NCBI RefSeq assembly: GCF_030272615.1
Contig: NC_081415.1
Coordinates: 366,181,667 to 366,243,666 of the forward strand
Source: Cryptomeria japonica
Taxonomy: Eukaryota; Streptophyta; Pinopsida; Cupressales; Cupressaceae
Direction: 5' to 3'
DNA length: 62,000 nucleotides
Positions 11,052-21,315 of this stretch are shown here, piece after piece; the stretch's first letter is position 1; the number at the start of each line of letters is the position of its first letter. The position numbers and the translations under genes are program-made. The notes beneath the pieces were generated by a model, which was not told the DNA's origin, did not search any database, and was given only the letters and a program-made list of their open reading frames with translations.

Positions 11052-11389
11052 AGGATGTGGAGTTTTGATTTCCAGCATGCCCAGATACATCATATAAACT
11101 AGACATCACCATTGTGCAAGTTTTGCTGAATTATGGGATGTTGTTATCAAGGCAATGGTCAAATTTGGTGGGGGACATGTCCAACTACATCTTTCATATG
11201 CAATCATCCCAATAAAAGGGGAGAATGTAAGGATTTATTGAGAGTCGAGATCATTCTACCTGATAGAGGAAGTTGATCCGAACGATACAACATGTTTTCT
11301 CCAAACAAATATAGATAAATTTCAAGTAAGTATTTCAAAACCCATTCAATGAAAAACTAATAAGTTTGAAATACTATTGAATCACATGA

Positions 11390-11870
11390 GGATAAGATTT
11401 GGAAAATGCACTTTGATGGTGCTTGCAGTAAGGAAGGAAATGGAGCTGGTGTGGTTTTTATTTCTCCTAATAGAAAATCGTTCAAATATTCTTTCTTGTT
11501 AGCCTTTGAATGTACAAACAATGTTGCTGAATATGAAGCACTCTTGTTAGGTCTAAGAATGACAAGTAAATATGGCATTAAAATACTAACAGTTTATGGT
11601 GATTTAGAGTTAGTCGTATCTCAAGTGAGGGAAATATTTGCCACTAAAAATGTAAGGCTTCAAAATTACAAAAATGAGGTGTGGGATTCAATTGAATTTT
11701 TTGCTGCATTTTCTATAACATGGATTGAAAGGTCTAACAATATTCTGGCTGATTTTATGGCTAACCTAGAAATTAAACATAATGATATTCCTTTTGATGA
11801 CATCACCCAAGTTGAAATAAAAAATAGACCTGCAGTACCAGATAACATAAAAAAATTGGCATATATTTGA
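11390..11870 (+). pseudogene. Archaeal-type RNase H (aRNH) placed upstream of RT
   Basis: An RNase HI fold of the archaeal-like kind known as the extra RNase H of Tat retrotransposons. Visible motifs are HFDGACSKEGNGAG (first catalytic Asp), NNVAEYEALLLGL (catalytic Glu), YGDLELVVSQV (Asp) and ERSNNILADFMANL (last acidic residue). All four acidic positions look kept, so this domain is better preserved than the RT. The unusual point is position: it lies between protease and RT, whereas the related element on the minus strand at 42.3-42.7 kb has it after the regular RNase H. Confidence 0.8.
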
Positions 11871-12024
11871 TGATAGCAGGGAGCTTCTGAAGTTCTTATT
11901 TTGTGAAGATTAGTATGAAGGCCATATATATGGATTGGAATGCATATGTGTAAGAGGAGAGTGGTAAGAAATTCTATTTGGAAAAAATATCCTCCAGATT
12001 AAAACAAACAAGATTCCCAAAGGG

Positions 12025-13050
12025 TTGGTGGAACTAGAGAGGATGTTTGACAATAAGGATATGACAAATTTTAAGCCCAAAACTGGAAGTTATGAAGAAG
12101 TAGAAAAAATAAACTTGGGAAGTGAAAACAATCCTAGAGAGGTTTACATTAGGAAGAATCTTACACCTATAATTAGGACTGCATTGGTCAATCTGCTAAG
12201 AAAATACAAACATGTTTTTGCTTGGTCATATGATGATCTCAAGGCATACAGAGAGGATTTGTTCCAGCATGAAATCCCACTGAAACCAAATGCAAAACCA
12301 TTTAGGCAAAATCAAAGGCCTATAAATCCCACATTGGATCCCAAAATGAAGGAAGAATTGATGAAGATGAGGAATGCAAGGATTATAGAGCCTATAAGAC
12401 ATTCTACATGGGTGTCAAACTTGGTACCTGTTAGAAAGAAAAATGGTGATATAAGATTATGTGTGGACTTTAGGAATTTAAATATATCATCTTTAAAGAA
12501 TAATTATGCTCTGCCTAATATGGAAGCTTTTCTGCAAAAGGTAAAAGGGAATGAATTACTTTCTATGATGGATGGGTTCTCTAGTTACAACCTGGTGAAG
12601 GTTAAGGAATTAGAAAAACACAAAACAACTTTCACTACACCATGGGGCACATATGTGTATGCAAGGATGCCATTTGGACTTACTAATGCTGGGGATACTT
12701 TTCAAAGGGCCATGGATGTAGCTTTTGAAGGCCTCATTGATTACATTTTAGTTGTATAATAGGATTATTTGATAGCATACTCCAAGAAAGCAGAGAACCA
12801 CTGTAATGACCTAGAGAAGATTTTCATCAGAGCACTGGAATATGGTATCTCTAAATCCAAAAAAGTGTCATTTTGGAGTCACTGAGGGTAAACTACTGGG
12901 TCATATTGTATCAAAAGATGGAGTAAGGATTGACCCTGAGAGAATTGTAGCTATTGACAAAATTCAGATTCCTAAAATAGTCAAAGCTATCCAATCATTC
13001 TTTGGACAAATTAATTTTGTTAGGAGGTTTGTGTAGAAATTTTCTGAGAT
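12025..13050 (+). pseudogene. Reverse transcriptase
   Basis: Ty3/gypsy RT that would copy element RNA. Motifs in order: PFRQNQRPINP, LVPVRKKNGDIRLCVDFRNLN, LLSMMDGFSSYN, TTFTTPWGTYVYARMPFGL and NAGDTFQRAMD. The frame is open over 12025-12759 and then meets TAA TAG exactly at the catalytic YxDD box. The bases TAATAGGATTAT stand where Tyr-x-Asp-Asp codons are expected, so two stops arise and the second Asp reads Tyr. After it the thumb region NPKKCHFGVTEGKLLGHIVS follows (12842-13036), ending in TAG at 13036. Enzymatically dead. Confidence 0.88.
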
Positions 13051-13500
13051 TGTAAAACCTATTGCAAAGATGTTGAAGAAGGTTGCAGAGATAAAATGGA
13101 CTAATGAAGCAATTGAGTCTTTTATAAACATTAAAAGGGCCATCAAGGAAGCACCTGTACTTAAATCTCCTGATTTCTCTAAACCTTTTCAAGTATTTAT
13201 TTTTCTTCATTTCATACTATTGTTGCAGTTATGTTACAAAAGAATGATGAAGGTCATGAACAACCAGTGGCTTTTTTTAGCAAGACACTACAAGCTTCTG
13301 AGTTAAATTATGATATAAATAAGAAACAAGCATATGCCCTAGTAAAAGTTGTAAAATCCTTTAGACCATATTTAGTGGGAGCTAATGTCACTACCTATGT
13401 TCCTAGTGCAGCAGTCAAGGATATTTTAAGGAAAATAGAAACCATTGGGAAAAGATGCAAATGGATCAATCAAATTCAGGAGTTCAACATTGATATCTAG
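13051..13500 (+). pseudogene. RT connection and Ty3-type RNase H
   Basis: The regular gypsy RNase H that removes RNA from the hybrid. 13070-13200 carries the connection (KWTNEAIESFINIK, PVLKSPDFSKPFQVF). A frameshift near 13225 leads to 13231-13500 with EQPVAFFSKTLQASELNYDINKKQAYALV, the strand containing the catalytic Glu region, and the C-terminal KRCKWINQIQEFNIDI. With the domain at 11390-11870 the element has two RNases H. Confidence 0.8.
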
Positions 13501-13611
13501 ATTACTAAAATGGTAAGAGGTCAAGGATTGGCTAAATTAATGACAAAATCAAATTTGGAAGCATCATAGATAAATCAGGTAGAACTAGAGGAGGTTCAAA
13601 TAAGCATTGAG

Positions 13612-14871
13612 ATGTGTCCTTGGTATAAAAATATTGTCCATTATTTAAAACACATGAAGTGTCCAGAAGATCTAAATGATAGTCAGAAAAGAACACTTAA
13701 TCTTAAGGCATCTAGGTATGTATTGCTTAAAGGTGATTTATATTGGAAAAACAGGGATGGTGTCCTCTTATTTTGTTTGGATGTTTATCAAGTTCAAACT
13801 ATTTTAAAAGAATTGCATGAAGGTGTATGTGGGGAGCATTTTTCAGCAAAAACTACTACCCATAAAATACTCAATGTCGGTTAGTATTGGCCGCAAATCT
13901 TTAAGGATTGTTATACTTATATCAGAAAATGTGAGGCTTGCCAGAAATTTTCAGGAAAGCTTAAATATGATGGAGCTCTTCAACTTAGACCCATGCAAAC
14001 TGAAGAACCTTTTCAGATGTGGGGTGTTGATTTCATAGGAGAAATTCCAAACAAATCCAGTGGAGGACATAAATGGATTCTAGTAGCCACTGATACGTTA
14101 CCAAATGGGTGGAAGCAATTCCTACAAGACAGGCTACAAGTAAAGTGGTAACAAAGTTTCTTTTGGAAAATATATTGATAAGATTTGGGGTACCCCATAA
14201 AATTGTTGTAGATAATGAGATGTGTTTCAGATCCAAATAATTTGCTGATTTTTGTGAAATTTATGGAATCACATTGTCATATTCATCACCTTATCATCTC
14301 GAGGGGAATGGACAAGCAAAATCCAGTAACAAAAACTTATTAAAGATCATTAAGAGAATGTTAGGTAACAACAAAAGGGCATGAGATTCTAAATTTGGTA
14401 GTGTGGGAAGATAGAGTAACAATCAAGAAATCCACTGGGTTTGCTCATTATCAGCTTGTTTATGGTAAAGAAGCAAGGTTACCTTTAAACAATCTGCTCC
14501 CAGTGTATAAATTTGTCTCAGAGGAATATTTAGAAGATGTTGATCTCATGGAAGACAGGTTGGTCCAATTGGTTGAATTGGATGAGTACAGAAGAGAGGC
14601 TCAGGAACAAAATATATAGAAGTAGAAGATGGTAAAAGAATTACATGATAAGAATGCTTCTATTAGGACTTTTGAAGGAGGAGAGAGGGTGCTCAAATGG
14701 AATGCAAAAGACCAGGACAATGGCAAGCATGGAAAATTTGAAGCACTTTGGCTAGGACTATATGTCATGCTGGAAAAGAGAGGGGATAATGCATACTTCT
14801 TGCAGAATATTGATGGTGAAATTTAGGAATTTCTAGTACATCCTTAGTATCTCAAACATTTTTTCTCTTGA
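13612..14871 (+). pseudogene. Ty3/gypsy integrase
   Basis: Integrase that would insert the cDNA. The N-terminal zinc domain has ELHEGVCGEHFSAKTTTHKIL with CEACQKFSGK as the Cys pair. The catalytic core starts at WGVDFIGEI (first Asp, about 14020) and continues through a DNE segment near 14210 (second Asp) and a GNGQAKSSNKNLLK segment near 14310, where the catalytic Glu position appears altered. The C-terminal part reads FAHYQLVYGKEARLP, then GERVLKWNAKDQDNGKHGKFEALW, ending LKHFFS with TGA at 14869. Multiple frameshifts occur between 13880 and 14395. No chromodomain is seen. Confidence 0.82.
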
Positions 14872-16578
14872 GGAACAAGGATTATTATTGTACTATAGTA
14901 ATGTAGTTTTCCTTTGTTGTTTATTTATGTTATTGTTTGGTCTACTTTCCAGAGATAGCTGAGATCTTTCTATGTCCCTAAAAGGAACATACATCCCCAA
15001 AAAGAGCCACTATTAGCACATATTTTTGCAAAATATTATGTGCTATTTAATTGATGTTTTATATGTACATTTTCATCATAAGAGCATTTACTCCTGGACT
15101 ATATGCACAGGAGGCATGTTGCAGTATTAGAAAGATCCTGATGTGACCTGTATTCAAAATTAGACAAGTACCGCTAGGGCATGCTAAGGGTTCGCACTGA
15201 GTAAGGACTACATGAGAAAATTTCATCATGATAGTATTGGGATCCTTATAAGGAATTCTTTGGGCCTATGTGATAGACTTTGTCATTTATTAGCACATAT
15301 GAAGTTTCCATGAAAGGTTGCAAGTGCAAATGATATATGAAGAGGACCTTGATTAGCATAATTATCAAATTTGAGCTATTAGCGTAAGTTACCCTAACAA
15401 GACTGACTAGCATAAATAATGGAAGAACCTATAGGCATGACCTAGACTGACCACTCCGAAAGAAAACTAAAAGAAATCTCAAAATGAGGGTTTCATTAGC
15501 GTAACGTTCACTATCGGGGGTAGAATGCAAAGTAGAGGTCGGCAATGTCATCGGGCCATTAGAAAATTTCATTTCATGCTACCTCGATACCTGATGGGCT
15601 AGGTGGAAAAGGTGGTGTCATCGGCATAAATTACTATGATGAGGTAATACCAAAAGGTGGAAAATACTAAGTCATCGGGATAACTTAAACCATCAATGAA
15701 AAGTGTTTTAGGTTACGCCAATACCCGATGAGAAGGACAAGCCAGGCATAGAGAAGGAGACTTGATCAGGATGAGTTACACTGATCAAAGACCACATCAT
15801 CGGGTTATCATCACCTCATTGGAAGGAGACATTTTTGCTATGCTGATACCCAATGAAAAAGCCAAGATAGGTGTGAACAAGGAGACCTCATCAGGGAAAC
15901 ATATGTCGATAGACCAAAGCAATAAAAGATACATAAAAGCGAAGGTGATGACATCGGGTCATCAGAGAAATATAAAGTGAGTTGTTTTGATGCCTGATAA
16001 GATGACTCGATGTAACAAACAAGATGCAGACCATAGACGAGGACTCATCGGGATAACTTAAACCATCGGAGGAGCATATTTAGAGTTATGTCGATGCCCG
16101 ATGGGAAAAATACCATGGAGGAAAAGGAGGGTATATAGGAATGACCTATGCTGATGAAGATATAAAAGTAAAGATAAACCCTAGCTAGAAGGCAGAGCCA
16201 TCAGGGAAGTTATAACCATCGGAATTATAACAAATGAGCTACACTGATACTCGATGGAGTGATCGGTGAGGACTATGCTGATAAAAAGGACAGATGGTGC
16301 CAAGTGATTGAATTATTAGAAGGAGTTATGATGACTAGCCGTTGCAAATCTAATCTTAACGAATCCACCCGCCATTATTAAAATAGGCAATTGATAGCTT
16401 TGTGCTTACACGAGGTGAATCATAGCACCATTTCAATTGAGTAAATGCTCTTGAAGTATCAAATCTATATATATAAGCTAGTATGAGGAATTGGAATAGA
16501 AAAATGAAGCTAACAGAGAGATTGGAGCAAAATTAAGCTACAAAATTTGAATTTCAGTAAAGCTTGAGGTATTCAGAT
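14872..16578 (+). other. Non-coding region between pol and ORF-X copy 2
   Basis: About 1.7 kb without a gene. 14872-15567 is unique in the window. From 15568 it matches 3316 onward, with many CCGATG/CATCGG motifs (15520-16270) and a TATA box at 16466-16476. The short open frame at 15762-15980 lies in this repeat-rich stretch and is also found in copy 1 (3474-3716), but it has no recognisable domain. Confidence 0.6.
16466..16476 (+). promoter_or_regulatory. TATA box upstream of ORF-X, copy 2
   Basis: TATATATATAA about 105 bases before the ORF-X ATG at 16579, at the same place as in copy 1 (4201-4210). Conservation of box and spacing in both copies supports a real promoter. Confidence 0.45.
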
Positions 16579-18560
16579 ATGGAGGGCTCTAGTTCAAAAG
16601 GCAAGAGGAAGATCACTGAGGTCTCTAAGAGCACTTTGAAGAAGTCTAAAGGTGGAGAAGGTGCACAAAAATGAAAGGTAAACCAAGATATGATTAATCA
16701 AATGAGCTCATTAGGAGCCAAATCCTAGAGATCTAAGGCTAACTTGCTCATCCGCGACCAGTTAGAAGATGATTTTAAGGAAATTGGTGATGTCTGGACC
16801 AGGATTAGAGGTCACGAGTTGCTCTTGTATCATTATTCAAGAAGGAGTAAGTCGACGCCAATCTCAAACCCATGGACAACTGGATTGTGCAAACTTGTGG
16901 TTCCTAACATCTTTTTGAATATTCAATTGATGAAAACATTGGCTAGGGCTTATACTGCCACAAAAAGATGTATTCAATTGTTGAATGGCAATGCAGTCAT
17001 CTGTATCTTAGTAGCCACCATTTAGGAGGTTTTCAATCTGGGATTTGAATTTGATGTGCCACTGTCTTTCAAGAAATTGGAGGAAGAGTATACAAAGATG
17101 GATACCATATACAATAGGTGGAATTTGGCCATACATAAGGTTGAGAAAGGAAAGTTAACAGATGAAGACGTGCCCCCATTTGATATCAACATTTTCAGGT
17201 AGTATCTACAATATACATATATGGCATGTGGTCAAGTGGGAGGAGTTGAGGTTACAGATGTAGCTCGGATAGGACCTTTGGTTCTTGCTGCTGACACACA
17301 AATGCATGATCCAAGATAGTTTGATTATGCTAATTACATTACTGAGAATATGAATGAGGGTTTCTTAAGCCTTCATAATAACCCTGACAAATCTCTTAAG
17401 TTATATTCATTGTTGATGCATATTATTTTGTTTTATGGATGACACAGGGGGATGTGGCTAAGGAATTGAACCTAAATGTTCATGGCAAGGATGGACAGGA
17501 GCAGCCAGTACAACTATGGGTATCACTATGGGATTCTCGATTCATGAGATCTCATTATGTCATGTTTGAAGAGTTTTTTGTGCAACCATTGTACAAAGTT
17601 TTTGAGGTAAATTTTGATGAATCATTTTCAGAAGAAATCAAAAGATTTCTTAAACCCCATGAACATGGGGATACCAGGGTCGATCATAATTGGGGTGATA
17701 GGTATGTGTGACTGGATTTCACATATATTAGAGTGTTTGGATTCGAAGGTGTGCCTTATGTGGTACCAAAGCCTGCACCTGACAGAATTGCCTACCTAGA
17801 GATTGTGAGGCAAATGAGTGTCTCAAATGCACAACATTTTGGGGGTGCCCACAAGCAAGTTTTCTTGCCCGGGACTTTACATTTTGGTGATTTCACTATT
17901 GTATCTACAAGGGCGTATGAAATCATTGACAAGAGGTTAATAGAATATTATAACCTCTATGAGCACACAAGTTGAAATAATTATGACTCACAAGGTTATA
18001 TCCACCAGAGCAGAAAAGGGCAAAATCTAGGTGATTATTTTTATGAGCACATTGAAGCCTTGGATATCTTCAGAAACAAGGAATTTGAGGAGGCTATGTA
18101 GATCTTTCAGGACTTTAACCAGATACTGGTAGAAAAAAGACAAAGACTGCAGGAGATGGAAGAAGAGGCCTAGAGTGAGTCAGAAGAGAATGAGGTTGTC
18201 TCAAGATTTAGGAGGCCTGAAAGGGAGGAGGAGCCTGAAGCACAGGACCTAACTGTGGCTAGGATGAATGTTGATGTTGATGTTAGGTTAGAAGAGCACA
18301 CTTATTTTGTGTTTGATGATGAGTTCATCAAATCGAAGGAGTTTAAATATTTCTTATATCACTTCAAAGGAAAGAGGCTAAGAGAAGCCATGCCTGATAT
18401 AACACCAGAAAATGAGGCAGAGATGCTAGGAAAACTAAAGGTTGATATCGATGCAAAAGTAGAAGGCATGACCCCTCAAAGGGGAAGGCATCTTCTTGTA
18501 GAGGCAGGAATTATCCTCTTTCTAGGCTGGGATCTTAGTGCATCCTTTATTTTTGATAGC
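16579..18560 (+). pseudogene. ORF-X, copy 2, C-terminally truncated
   Basis: Second copy of the unknown accessory protein, starting at the ATG at 16579 (MEGSSSKGKRK), which is in frame with the open piece at 16744-17025. It lines up with 4315-6300 of copy 1. Stops differ between the copies, so a consensus reading frame existed: copy 2 keeps the junction that copy 1 has lost before 4607, and reads GGA where copy 1 has TGA at 6109. Other pieces are 17439-17711, 17733-17975 and 18255-18563. The sequence is cut at 18560, removing about the last third including the lysine-rich C-terminus. No catalytic signature recognised. Confidence 0.6.
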
Positions 18561-19431
18561 TGATTGACCTAATTGATTTGTATTTAAGGTCGATGAAGTT
18601 GTTTGTAAAAGTTGTTGGCAATATTGGCAGAAACCTTTTGAGTGTGTAGTTGCCTAACCAGTGAATGGATCAATACTTTGAGTGAAGGCAGATTGAAGCT
18701 TAAAAGGATCTTATCAAGCAGATGTAGTGCTACTTAGACAGATCAAGAAAACCTATTGTTTTCTAACAATTAGAGCAGAAGTGAAATCCCTTAACTGGGT
18801 AAGCTCTAACAAGCTTGGTTACTCATTAAATCCTCTAACAAGGCGGTCCATTAGCTTGTATTCTTAAATCCTCTAGTGAGGTTACTCCTAATAGGGTATT
18901 GTGCTTTTCATCAAGGCATATTTATAAATCCCTTAACCAGGTGATTCCTGACCGGAATTAGTTCCTAACAGGACTTATCATAAAGCTTTAACAGGCTTGG
19001 CTCCTAACAGGGCGGACTTCAGAAGAGTTTAGATAGCTATCCTTGTGAATCTCATCTCACCGTGGTTTTTACCTATTTGTGTTTTCCACATATAAACATT
19101 TGTGTCAAGTGGTGAATGTTTTTGTGGTTATGATCTTATTTGTTGATTTGATTAACTTCTAATAAGGCATGTTAACTGGAAGAATTGAGAGATGAATATG
19201 TTGAGTTATGATTAAGTATTGTTGATGTTTAAAAGATTGAAGTTGTTTACTGTTAAGTTGTCATAACAGTCAAACCGGTTGATGTCAAGTATTCTTATGA
19301 ATATTGATCTTAACTGTGATTAGTTTACTTTGTGTGGTTGAATTTGAGTTTGGGAACTTTGTATCAGTTTTTCAATATACTGATTCACCCCCCCTCTCAG
19401 TATTCTACTAGATACTTATTTTTTCATCATA
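18561..19431 (+). repeat. Copia-type LTR-like fragment
   Basis: Unrelated sequence begins at the break point with TGATTGACC. The right part has the signature of the Copia LTRs elsewhere in the window: a CCGTGGTTTTTACC stretch with GTTTTCCACATATAAAC near 19050-19100, then ACTGATTCACCCCCCCTCTC at about 19378-19400. Unlike the LTRs at 31653 and 60133 it is not followed by a TGGTATCAGAGC primer site. The left part (18780-19025) is a run of short imperfect palindromes like CCTAACAGG. TGTTGGC at about 18614 is another possible LTR start. Boundaries uncertain. Confidence 0.5.
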
Positions 19432-19559
19432 CCATTAGGCCAAGTATACCCCACCACATGTCCTCCACGTAGGCACCATGTGGCACCACACTCAGCCAAG
19501 TAGGATTTCTTTTTCGCTTGCACTTAGCCAAAAGTGCAACACAACACTATGCTTTCACC

Positions 19560-20110
19560 CATTGAAGAACTACTAAAAGAAACCTATGTATAATACTTCC
19601 AGTGGTGCATGTTGTTCACAAGATCGGATAGTTGTTCTCCCTCCAGGGTTGCAAGCTTATAAGCACCTGAACCATATGTTGCAGTTACGATGAAAAGGCC
19701 ATCCCAATTAGGTTCAAAATTGCCTTTGATGATCTTAGTAGATTGTGAATTTTCAGGGTTGGCTTTCAGGACCAAGTCTCCCACTTTGAAGATAGTTTTG
19801 ATATGCTTGCAAATGTGTTAAAGTTGTTTGACATCTTTCATCTAGCATTTCAAGTTGATGCAGCCTAGAAACTATGTATGCTTCATAATCTATCAGGTGT
19901 TGTAAGGAGACTCACAGGGATGGAATCTTGACCTCCAAAGGTAAGATATCTTCCACACCATACACCAAATAGTAAGGTGTTGCACCAGTAGGGGTGCAGA
20001 TAGAAGTACGATAGGCAGGTTAGTGCAGGATCATGGGGGCCAAAAAGTGGCGATGTGAAAAAAATAGCCTTCTCCACTCGCCTAAAATATGCGAAAATTT
20101 GTGTTGACTT
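19560..20110 (-). pseudogene. Ty3/gypsy integrase C-terminal remnant
   Basis: Minus-strand fragment of a Tat-like integrase. In order on the minus strand: TPTGATPYYLVYGVEDILP (about 20010-19950), a stretch like SRLHQLEMLDE, then GDLVLKANPENSQ, NFEPNWDGLFIV and GSGAYKLATLEGEQLSD (19784-19584), ending NNMHHWKYY. The same blocks occur in the minus-strand element at 40.9-41.5 kb, but the sequences are well diverged. At least one frameshift separates the two parts. No LTR, RT or gag belongs to it here. Confidence 0.75.
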
Positions 20111-20215
20111 TTTGCTTGGCCTGGGTGTCAGTACACCTTGGCATGGTAATTACCTAAGAAAATCGGATATCGGATAAAATCAGATATTTGATAATATCTG
20201 ATATCCAATTTTTAT

Positions 20216-20975
20216 TTGTAATTTTAAATTAAACAATATATATTATATAATATATAATGTAATATTATATATTACATATTATATAATATATAATATATTA
20301 TTATATTATATTATATAATATATGTTGGCAGTGGGCTAGCATCCCTTGCGGGGATTCACGACATGGTTTAATGGCCTCCTATGGATTGTATAAGTCTAGT
20401 GGTTGCATCAAGCATTGACAGGTCAATATTTTGGTGCAACGACAACCCTAGCTTGTAACAAGTGGTATCAGAGCTTGGTCACAGGTTTGAATCACGCAGG
20501 CCACGATGAGTGATGCTGGGAGGGGGATTATTGGCAATGGGCCAGTGTCCCTTGGGGGGATTCGCGACATGGTTTAACAGCCTCCTATGGATTCTATAAG
20601 TCTAGTGGTTGTATCAAGCATTGACAGGTCGATCTTTTGGTGCAACGACAACCCTAGCTTGTAACATTATATAATACATAATATATAATATAATAGTAGA
20701 TTATAAAATATTATATTATATTATATTATATAATAATATATTATTATATTACTATATTATATAATATTATATTACTATATTATATATTATATTATTATAT
20801 TATTATATTATTATATTTTATAATATAATATAATACGTATTATATAATATAATAATATATTATATAATATATTATTATATTATATAATATATTATTATAT
20901 TATATAATATATTATTATATTATATAATATATTATTATATTATATAACATAATGTTATTTTAAAATAATTTAAGT
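20216..20975. repeat. AT-rich satellite (TATATAATATATTAT family), split by a mini-retrotransposon
   Basis: Almost pure A and T. At 20850-20945 a 20-base unit close to ATTATATTATATAATATATT repeats four to five times nearly exactly; elsewhere the units are degenerate. The segment 20323-20666 is not AT-rich and is a separate inserted element. Such runs form cruciforms easily and may be misassembled. Confidence 0.75.
20323..20666 (+). mobile_element. Complete 344-bp SMART/TRIM-type LTR retrotransposon
   Basis: Two direct repeats of 138 bases (20323-20460 and 20529-20666) flank a 68-base centre. The first starts TGTTGGCAGTGGG and ends GCTTGTAACA. The second starts TATTGGCAATGGG (one start base changed) and ends identically. 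The centre opens with GTGGTATCAGAGCTTGG, a tRNA-Met primer-binding site, and closes with a GGGAGGGGGA polypurine tract. Flanks ATATA and TTATA may be a target duplication, though AT-rich DNA makes this weak. It has no coding capacity and depends on other elements. It is among the smallest LTR elements possible. Confidence 0.85.
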
Positions 20976-21315
20976 ATAAAAATCGGATATCCAATTTTCT
21001 GAGACAATATACTTCGACTGTGACAGCCTGTGAGTTATTTTTAACCCACGGGCTATGTGATTTTATAGAAATCCAATATCCGATTGCATCCGCTATCCGG
21101 TTTTTTGCCCAAAAATTGCTAAAAAATAGATTGAAAGGTAAGATTTTTATTGTTTTCAATCATTTTCATTCAATTTTTATATTTTTTTTAATGTTTATTT
21201 GTTTTTTCATTGAAAATATGGTTTTTTTCATGAAAACTAGATTTTTTAAAATCAAATACAAAATTGTTTAAATTTGTTAACTAAATTCAATTGTTTACAT
21301 TCAATTAGGTTAAAA

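Larger units (their letters stand above)
8263..18560 (+). mobile_element. Ty3/gypsy element (family 2), right copy: gag-pol-ORF-X, 3' truncated
   Basis: Internal region of a degenerate gypsy element with PBS, gag, protease, archaeal-type RNase H, RT, RNase H, integrase, an untranslated stretch and ORF-X copy 2, all on the plus strand. The sequence parallels 3318-6300 until GATAGC at 18560, where it is cut off and unrelated DNA begins. Its 3' LTR is absent. Stops and frameshifts in every gene, and loss of the RT catalytic aspartate, show it cannot move itself. The dual RNase H and the PBS type indicate the Tat clade. Confidence 0.7.

Noticed and set aside
20463-20480. TGGTATCAGAGCTTGG as a tRNA gene end
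   Set aside because: Only the primer-binding complement is present; no cloverleaf around it. It fits the mini-retrotransposon.
21020-21271. 83-residue Phe-rich open frame before the plus-strand gene
   Set aside because: AT-rich composition; the better start of the spliced gene is the ATG at 21316.
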